Part shown: positions 58,901-64,000 of the stretch, one piece after another | Position numbering within the stretch: position 1 is the first letter of the stretch | Layout: each line of letters starts with the position of its first letter | NCBI RefSeq assembly: GCF_932526225.1 | Contig: NC_064042.1 | Location: 11,233,040-11,297,039 of the forward strand | From: Nematostella vectensis | Taxonomy: Eukaryota > Cnidaria > Anthozoa > Actiniaria > Edwardsiidae | DNA length: 64,000 nt | Direction: 5' to 3' | Position numbers and translations under genes: made by a program | The notes under the pieces: generated by a model | Database searches by the model: none | Seen by the model: the letters and a program-made list of their open reading frames with translations, nothing else | Told to the model about the DNA's origin: nothing

Positions 58901-61900
58901 TATAGGAGCGCGGCAGTCGCGAGCAAAGTGTGACGGATCGAGGCAGCGATAGCATAGGGTAGCGTCAGTTAGCCACTTTTTGCGCTCACTGACGGTTTTA
59001 GCTGCGAACGTTTTGCATTCGGCTAGGGTGTGCCCGTCTCTCTCATGATAGGGACATCGGTTTACCTTTTTATTTTCGGGTCCTTCCCTCCCTTTTCTTT
59101 GGGGCTGCGCGTTAGTTTTGAACGTTCTCTGCTCTCTGCGAGGTCTGGGGGCGTGCGCAGAGGAGGGTGTAACTTCGGTAGTAGTGGCCTTGCTGGCTAA
59201 AACATTGGCGTTGTTTTTAATGTTAGCCTGCCCTTGGATTATTTTCGCGAAACGCTCAAATGGAGGGTAAACGCCGCCGTTAGCGTCAGAGAAATTCGCT
59301 ATCTCTTTCTCCCATTTTGCGCAGATAGATTTTGGTAGCTTATCGATTACCGGCTGCATCGCGTTCGCAAAATTAAGGCAGGCAAGGCCTGGTAGTTGTG
59401 CGACTTGGCTCTCGACGTCAGCGCAGAGATCGGCAAACTGTTGCAGTTTTTCTGGCTGGTTTTCACTAAAGCGGGCGGCGTTTTTCAGCCGTTCTAGGAG
59501 AGAGTTGCTTATCATCGCTGGACTGCCAAAACGCTTCTCTAATTCGACCCAAAGTTGCTCAAGTAGCGTTGCGGGATCACGCAATCTCTTTCTGTAATTG
59601 TCGACCAGGGCTTGCGGGGGGCCGCTGGTGAATTTTCTTAGATAGTTGATCTCTTGGGTCGGTGAAACTATCGCATCAGAAAGCATAGCTTTGAAGGCTC
59701 TTTTCCAGGGCTGGAATAGCGTGGCGTCACCGTCAAATATATCTGGCTCAGAAATTGGTAAACGTTGACGGGCTAAGCTCGTTACTATTTGGTTATTGAC
59801 CGTCGTTAGCGAATCCATTAGTTGGCTTTGCGTGATGTCTCTGTACGGATTATCAGGTGTTGATATGACTGGATGGTAATTGACGTCTTTGTCATGGCCG
59901 TGATTGGTAAACATCCGGTCTTGGGGTTGTACGTGCTCTCGATAGGGCAAAGCGGGGGTTGATTCTTTTGGTACGTTATCTGACCGTGGGAGGTGGAATA
60001 ACGACAGGGTGTGTGGTTCGGACGTGTTTTTGGGCCCAAGGGCGTTGCGTACATTTGGCGTATCGCTTTCGAGTGCGGGGGAGGAATGGACCCACTGTCC
60101 CGTGAAGTTCTCTGCGTTCTCTTTTTCTGCGGGCCCTTCCCCAAATTCCTCCTCGTTTATCGCTTGTTCTATCGCATCGAGTTTTGCTTTGGCTACTGCT
60201 GCGTTTTTGTCTGCAGTTAGAATAGCGAGTTCCTTTTGTTTTTCGGCCAAAATGCGTGCATAGTCGGCTTCCTCGCGCGCGGCCCTCGCCTCTGCTAAAG
60301 CTTTTATGCGGGCGCTACTTGCTCTAGAACTGGACGATCGCGAGGATCGATACGAACGCTCAGATTTCGCATCAAACTCTTTACCGCTTTGCTTAACACT
60401 TATCATATACTTAAGTCTCTCTATTTCTTTAAAGGCTAGTTTTAGGATTTCGTTTTCCTCGGTGAGTTGGACCTCGTGTCCGTGTTCACCGTTAGTATTT
60501 TGTTCGTGCAGCTCGAGTAGCTGTTGCAAAATCATCCCGTATTGATGCACCTCAGTTGTGAGGTCGTGCAAAACTATATCTAAGTTACTATCATGGCTTA
60601 GACTTTTAGATGTTTCGATAACGCTAAGGAGCCTTCTTTTAGACCTGTCAATCTCGATACTTTTACGCTCGATCGCGTTTTGAAGGGCTTTTTGCGTCAT
60701 TTTTGTGGTTCGGCGTGTAATTCGGCCTGTCTCAGCGCCGTGCCGTTCGGGATCTCCTCTCTCGCTCATCTCGGTATAAACTTGAAAGGGCCTACCTTCC
60801 AACGTTGTTTTCTACCAGACTTATCACTGTAAGCGGTTCCAAAGCAGCGACTTGTGGGAAGTGTGCAGTGGGCTCGTTTTAGTGTCAACCACAGTGTAGA
60901 ACGGTCATCCAAGCTTGATTTAACAGCGTTTATTACAATCAACTCGTCCAACTATCGAACACATGCGGTGATAACTATGAAGTAATTAACAATTCACAAA
61001 TTTAGGATAAAAAGGGACTACAGGCAGTTCTGTAAATCGCAAAAAGGCTAAATCAATATTTACAAATTCAACTTACGTCTGATCTCGTCTCCGGGGCTTA
61101 AAGAAATACAACTCCAAGTAAGCTTGTAACTCTTCAAACTCCACTCTGACTTCTCTAACTCTGCTTCTCTGGCTCTCAACTCAACTCTTCTCTCTTCGGT
61201 TTCTCTGCTCAACTCTTAAAGATTGCTAAATAGGTACTATAATTTATAGGCAGGTGGGACGTGTCCTAAAGTAGGACGTGCCTCATTCCTAAACTCTTAC
61301 TCAAAGGGAAATGCGTAAACTACAATAAATCTTATCAGTCTAATCATAGGAAAGGGCGGCTGTGCTCGAAACAGAGGAAGCCGTGGTAACTTAACTAAAC
61401 AATTGTCTAAACTATCTAATCCGTTCAATTTAAATCAACGTTCTTTTTTGTATTTTCAGTGTTCATAACAATTTGTAACACACTCTCTAATTCATGAAAG
61501 ACAAGGTTTTTGTAGAATCTGTAGTCAAAGAAGCCCACCCCTTTTTCTAGCTTTTTTTCTTTAAAAATCCAAATAGTTATAATCTTTTTCCAATGTTTAT
61601 TCGAAGTTCTTTCTTATATTCTAGGTAGCAGTTGAGCTGGAGTATGCTAAGAGCATGTATGAACTCAGTCAGAAAGCCAACCCAAATGAGCAAATTGTTG
61701 GATGGTATGTACCCCTAATGTTGACAAAAATGATTTATGTGTTAATCAAGGATGGGGATCTTAATTTTATCATTTGATTGAGTGTGTTTAGTGCATTTTC
61801 GACACCAAAAATCTAAAATTGATGATGTTTACTAATATACTACATAGTATTGTAAAGTAAAAGCATTGAGTTCCCAAGGGGACGCTCCAGAAAAGTAGAT

Positions 61901-64000
61901 GGTGGTGATTGTCCTATCTTTTAGGCTAGACCAACTACTATTCCTTATGGGTTGTTGAAGGAATTTTCCAATTCTGCTATCTCTCAGGGTATAAACTTCG
62001 ACCAACTGATATTCCTTAAGGGTTGTTTAATATTTTTTAATTCTGCTTTCTCTTAGGTTTTAAAATTCCTTCTATCACACCCAATTTGCTATCTCTTAGG
62101 GGTAAGAATTTCTGTTGACCACACCCAAAGTGCTATCCATTAGGTTTAAAATTGATTCTGCTGACAATCACCCCTGTCTGTTTTTATCAGAGTTCCCCTG
62201 GGATTGAGTTGTTTGTTATTTTGATCTTCATTATTTATTTATTTAATTTTATTATATTAATCACAGGTATGCAACAGGATCAGACGTTACCGAGCACTCC
62301 CTACTCATTCACGAGTACTATTCCAGAGAGACGAATAACCCAGTTCACATGACAGTTGACACAACTCTCAAGGGACTCAAGATGGGCATCAAGACTTATC
62401 AAAGGTGTTAGGAGAAACTAAATTGCAGTATTTCAGTGCTTGTGAGATAGTTCAAAGGGATTAGGTATTTTACTTATGGTTCACATGAACCAGAGCTAGA
62501 GCAGCTTGATCCATTGAGCAAAATCAAGTGGTGGTGTAAAGACAAGTGGGCAGTCTGTTTGGGTAATGTAGAAAAAAGGGCTAATGCTTAAAACACCAGC
62601 CAAAATATATCTGTTTTAGGAGGCAGACAACATACTGTTAAACTTAAACCTGGTGTTGATTTTTTTCTCTATTCCATAACTTGGACTTTTATAAAATCAT
62701 CCATTAGTTGTATGCATTTCATCTGAAATGAGTAGCACCAACTCTTTATAGTCTCATTATTGTCACCATTCAATAAATGTGATGTTTCCTGAATGTTTCA
62801 GTGTAAAAATGGGAGTACCCGGTAAAACAGAAGGCACTATGTTCAGTCAGATCCCATGCGAAGTCAAACTCACAGGACCAGAAAAAGTTGGAGGTAACTC
62901 AATTTTCAATTTTCTGCTCTAAGCTTTATGTTGCATTCTTGAACTTTTGCTTTTTATGACATGAAATTTTCATTTCACTTTAATTTATTGAATTTCACAG
63001 TACTGAAAATATTGCAAAGTAAAAGTCATCTATAAAAAATGATGAAAGATTTGGTTTTCGAAAGTATTTTTATGATTCAGCCACCTTTTTGTCATCCTAG
63101 CCAAGTACCAAATGTGAAATAGCATCAATTTCCATTGGCTGATTTGTGGGAAGCCAATGCAACATTTTCAATTGAATTTGTTAAGTATTAAACTTTGTTT
63201 TTAGAGCTTTCTATTGTTTTTGTTATTATGCAAATGTTTTATGTATAATAAAACCTGATTTTGGAGGTCATTTTCATGGGAAAAAAAGTATTACACATGA
63301 GTAAATACGGTAATTCCTGCTACTTTTTGCTGTCCTTCTTATCACTTTTATTTCTCCAAGAAAGAAAATCAAGAGGCTTGTTTTTATACTGTATAGTCAT
63401 GATGGATTTATATTGTTTTACAGTGGATGTGTTACAAAGAACAAAAAGCACTCCAAAAAAGGCTGTGTCTCTAATATCTGATATGCAGCATGTCACAGGG
63501 TAAGTACAATAGTGACCAGATTTTTTAAAAAAAACAAGTCAAAATGCTTAGTGCTGGGTTTTTCTGTCATATCCTATTTTTGGGGGGTTTCCTTTTATTG
63601 TTTAACAAACAATTATTATGGCAAGATTTGAGATCTTTGTCTCCTTTTTCAAGCTGTGTAATACTGTGTTATGTTTTTTCCTTTAGAGCAACAGATCGTC
63701 TACTTGAAATGCTTGAGACAGTAATAACATATGTTGAAGAAGTTTTGGTAAGTTATCTCCTACTACGTATTGTCTGCACACTACAACTATAAATACCATA
63801 CCCCATCTAACTTCAGTTTCTTTTGCTTCAATGAAGGGCTAGTGTTACCGTAATAATGTTTCAAAGAATTTTGTTTTAAATAATTTCCAGCTAAAAGCTT
63901 ATCTTAATCAACCAATAATTTATAGATTGAAGAGTGTAAAGTAAACAAAATGTGATTGGAACACACTATAAAACATTACTAACCAGGACTTTATTATTCA
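52940..64000 (+). CDS. EIF3F: Translation initiation factor eIF3 subunit f, partial at 3' end
   Basis: Six exons are visible and join in phase: 52940-53122, 61625-61704, 62267-62404, 62802-62893, 63424-63499, 63687-63747. The gene continues past the window. The start ATG is in the context AAGATGGCG. The product is the MPN-domain subunit f of the eIF3 complex, which assembles on the 40S ribosome. Visible are [25 protein letters not shown] and SCFGVPH in exon 1, [12 protein letters not shown] and IVGWYATGSDV across exons 2-3, [26 protein letters not shown], and [20 protein letters not shown] at the C-terminal end seen so far. Intron 1 is 8.5 kb because it contains a minisatellite and a complete LTR retrotransposon in the opposite orientation. 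Confidence 0.95.
53474..53785. repeat. 34-bp minisatellite in EIF3F intron 1, about nine copies
   Basis: Units of AAGGGAGGGGTCTGTAAGGG plus TGGCAGGTCTAGGC repeat every 34 bp with almost no variation (one copy has GGGTTCTG). The array is G-rich on the sense strand. Confidence 0.97.
53847..53908. repeat. Short inverted repeat
   Basis: ACCCTGGGTACCAGAGG pairs with CCTTTGGTACCCAGGGT across a short AT-rich spacer. It lies just outside the left LTR of the retrotransposon. Confidence 0.8.
53936..54578 (-). repeat. 3' LTR of the BEL/Pao element
   Basis: 643 bp, TG...CA ended, identical by eye to 60828-61470. It contains the inverted phrase GGACGTGTCC / AGGACGTGCC near 54366-54390. Confidence 0.97.
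54626..60802 (-). CDS. BEL/Pao Gag-Pol polyprotein, intact 2,058 residues
   Basis: One uninterrupted frame. The N-terminus (about 30-330) is charged and helical, with an Arg/Glu/Ala-rich coiled-coil-like part. The region around residue 352 ([20 protein letters not shown]) is the Gag-like DUF1759 block. A zinc knuckle [14 protein letters not shown] is near 616, and an aspartic-protease-like region with DEQSNTSLI near 704. Reverse transcriptase includes [11 protein letters not shown] and the catalytic YVDD near 1142. RNase H-like [14 protein letters not shown] follows, then an integrase with an HHCC zinc region near 1680-1715 and a DDE core (DVFGPW near 1749, [10 protein letters not shown] near 1819, GGVWERQ near 1862). 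A DUF5641-like tail closes it. Order and motifs are those of Pao-clade elements. No envelope-like frame is present. The intact frame suggests a potentially active copy. Confidence 0.96.
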   Translation of the reverse strand: MEGRPFQVYTEMSERGDPERHGAETGRITRRTTKMTQKALQNAIERKSIEIDRSKRRLLSVIETSKSLSHDSNLDIVLHDLTTEVHQYGMILQQLLELHEQNTNGEHGHEVQLTEENEILKLAFKEIERLKYMISVKQSGKEFDAKSERSYRSSRSSSSRASSARIKALAEARAAREEADYARILAEKQKELAILTADKNAAVAKAKLDAIEQAINEEEFGEGPAEKENAENFTGQWVHSSPALESDTPNVRNALGPKNTSEPHTLSLFHLPRSDNVPKESTPALPYREHVQPQDRMFTNHGHDKDVNYHPVISTPDNPYRDITQSQLMDSLTTVNNQIVTSLARQRLPISEPDIFDGDATLFQPWKRAFKAMLSDAIVSPTQEINYLRKFTSGPPQALVDNYRKRLRDPATLLEQLWVELEKRFGSPAMISNSLLERLKNAARFSENQPEKLQQFADLCADVESQVAQLPGLACLNFANAMQPVIDKLPKSICAKWEKEIANFSDANGGVYPPFERFAKIIQGQANIKNNANVLASKATTTEVTPSSAHAPRPRREQRTFKTNAQPQRKGREGPENKKVNRCPYHERDGHTLAECKTFAAKTVSERKKWLTDATLCYRCLDPSHFARDCRAPIQCATCGDLRHNTVLHRDSPPPKDNPDPEKPVTAKCTALCDPVGGTSCSKMVLVDVYSIHKPSTAQRIYAIIDEQSNTSLITSKLADDLGADGPREVYYLSTCSNEREEKSGRRVTGIEARSVSGAAFSLPTLVECDVIPGDKREIPTPEMARSFKHLKPIADQIPPLDDTAEVHLLIGRDAPELLKVREFKNGPRGAPWAQRLALGWTISGQMCLDFANGPAHILNRHTHVSNRERQETGDENYEIVPCPNMLKVDIPIDSDNVFKTTRDDNEPSLSREDRQFLELMEKGTRKNSSGNWQMPLPFRVPNQTMPNNRAQAMHRLKGLFKTFERKPEMKREYLEFMGKILEKGHASPVTRDEPPPKPGHSWYLAHFATYHNTKHTIRVVFDSSCEFQGISLNKVLLPGPDLMNNLIGVLMRFRKENTGVMCDVEQMFHSFHVEPSHRDFLRFLWFEENNPEKPVTEYRMNVHLFGNGPSPAIATYGLRRTASDGEEEYGEESKNFIRRNFYVDDGLASLPTAQQAIDLVKKAQATLATANLRLHKVVSNSVEVMEAFPADDRAKDVRDLDLRQDVLPAQRSLGVYWDLETDAFTFKVTVPEKPFTRRGVLSIVNSVYDPLGLAVPVMLEGRKMLQKLVLMGKRTSKDDSPLAWDDPLPTAMKDRWARWKDSLPDLQNVSVPRCHHPKMFGTVSTAELHAFSDASQDAIGTAVYLRLVNEAKKVSVSLVYGQARVAPANSTSIPRLELCGAVLAVQAVQKVMREIDIEISQVKYYTDSKVVLGYITNESRRFYVYVANRVQQIRSLSNPEQWRYVETELNPADLATRGVPPNKLGETSWLSGPTFLKNIETADTPSEAYLLDASDPEVRKEVICAKVSTDEDTKKPGLGAHRFLRFSTLKSLQRGIATLIVKVKNFKNKRDTRTTRANTLSHRLRVQGEQQKRRAPTVEELDQALRVIIRTTQREAFSAEQKGANTDPENPRETKKNAKKALRGSPLYRLDPFLDSDGILRVGGRLRRAEMSYEQKHPVLLPRKHHVSQLVALHHHVKVHHQGRLITSGATRQAGFWLIGGHATVTKAIKDCVTCKKLRGRPLEQRMADLPPDRTEVCSPFTNVGFDVFGPWSVKSRKTRGAIANAKRWGLVFTCLSSRAIHIEVLESMDASAFICALRRFFALRGPAKLLRCDCGTNFVGAKTELDSAMKELNKEDAERFVREQGCEWIFNPPHASHFGGVWERQIRTIRRVLDGMFAELGDHQLTHDLLVTLMAEVAAIVNARPISAVPMDTDQPQPLSPAMLLSMKERPTGPPPGRFLPTDIYARRRWRRVQYLAEQFWSRWRREYLQNLQPRQKWNGATESLRAGDIILLRDETEHRNDWPLGRVTEAVKSEDGRVRKAKVEVVRDGVKRTYLRPIKELILLIRADDDKESQE
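60828..61470 (-). repeat. 5' LTR of the BEL/Pao element
   Basis: 643 bp, identical by eye to 53936-54578. It is immediately upstream (minus strand) of the polyprotein leader, whose ATG is only 26 bases inside the LTR. Confidence 0.97.
61860..62200. repeat. Dispersed repeat in EIF3F intron 2
   Basis: Internally repetitive: units of about 55-60 bp share AATTCTGCTATCTCTYAGGG and GACCACACCCAAAGTGCTAT phrases. Related sequence, GACCACACCCAAAGTGCTAT included, occurs at about 19520-19850 in the ADAMTS intron. Confidence 0.7.

Larger units (their letters stand above)
53931..61475 (-). mobile_element. Complete BEL/Pao LTR retrotransposon with 5-bp target duplication
   Basis: The element spans 53936-61470 (7,535 bp), flanked by ATTTG at 53931-53935 and 61471-61475. 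It has two 643-bp LTRs and one long open frame between them, all on the minus strand. The LTRs are identical by eye, so insertion was recent. On the minus strand LTRs begin TGTTATGAAC and end CGCTTACA. A purine-rich GGGCGAGGAG (54588-54579) adjoins the 3' LTR as polypurine tract. A TGG starting at 60817, about ten bases inside the 5' LTR, may be the primer-binding site, though I cannot assign a tRNA. It is inserted in EIF3F intron 1, antisense to that gene. Confidence 0.97.

Noticed and set aside
54702-60545. Several plus-strand open frames of 60-163 residues
   Set aside because: They are antisense shadows of the retrotransposon polyprotein; their length reflects its codon composition.
60766-60951. 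Short open frame [13 protein letters not shown], found in both LTRs
   Set aside because: Present only as part of the LTR sequence; no evidence of a separate protein, though it could be leader sequence.

Overview
The window is nuclear DNA from an animal and most likely an anthozoan cnidarian, perhaps a sea anemone such as Nematostella. Genes are split by short GT-AG introns. The proteins are metazoan (ADAMTS protease, eIF3 subunit f, EMC10, GT31 glycosyltransferase). The intergenic DNA is AT-rich and full of small DNA transposons, minisatellites and long G/C homopolymer runs. The species assignment is inference, not something read directly.

Layout. 0-2.2 kb: the first three exons (minus strand) of a second ADAMTS gene that continues off the left edge. 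2.2-6.2 kb: repeats and an inverted-repeat element. 6.3-27.85 kb: one ADAMTS-type secreted metalloprotease on the minus strand, followed here through about 31 exons: signal peptide, prodomain, zinc protease domain with [13 protein letters not shown], disintegrin-like domain, central thrombospondin repeat (TSR), Cys-rich/spacer, nine further TSRs built as three tandem three-TSR modules, and a WSC-like C-terminal domain. A truncated LINE sits antisense in one of its introns. 28-35 kb: gene-poor DNA with small transposons. 35.5-38.6 kb: a flavin polyamine-oxidase-like pseudogene (plus strand). 38.7-46.7 kb: an inverted segmental duplication around an intronless beta-1,3-galactosyltransferase-like gene (minus strand), with two transposons whose empty sites survive in the opposite arm. 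47.3-50.2 kb: a five-exon type-B carboxylesterase/cholinesterase-like gene (plus strand) with one in-frame TGA. 51.85-52.68 kb: EMC10 (minus strand), head-to-head with EIF3F (plus strand, 52.94 kb to beyond the right edge). EIF3F intron 1 holds a complete 7.5-kb BEL/Pao LTR retrotransposon, antisense to the gene, with LTRs that read as identical and a 5-bp target duplication.

The genes do not form a pathway; this is an ordinary eukaryotic neighbourhood. The most informative parts are the ADAMTS gene, whose tail grew by exon-module duplication and has partly homogenised, and the transposon record, in which several target-site duplications and two filled/empty site pairs can be read directly. 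I found no CRISPR array, operon or convincing tRNA/rRNA gene.
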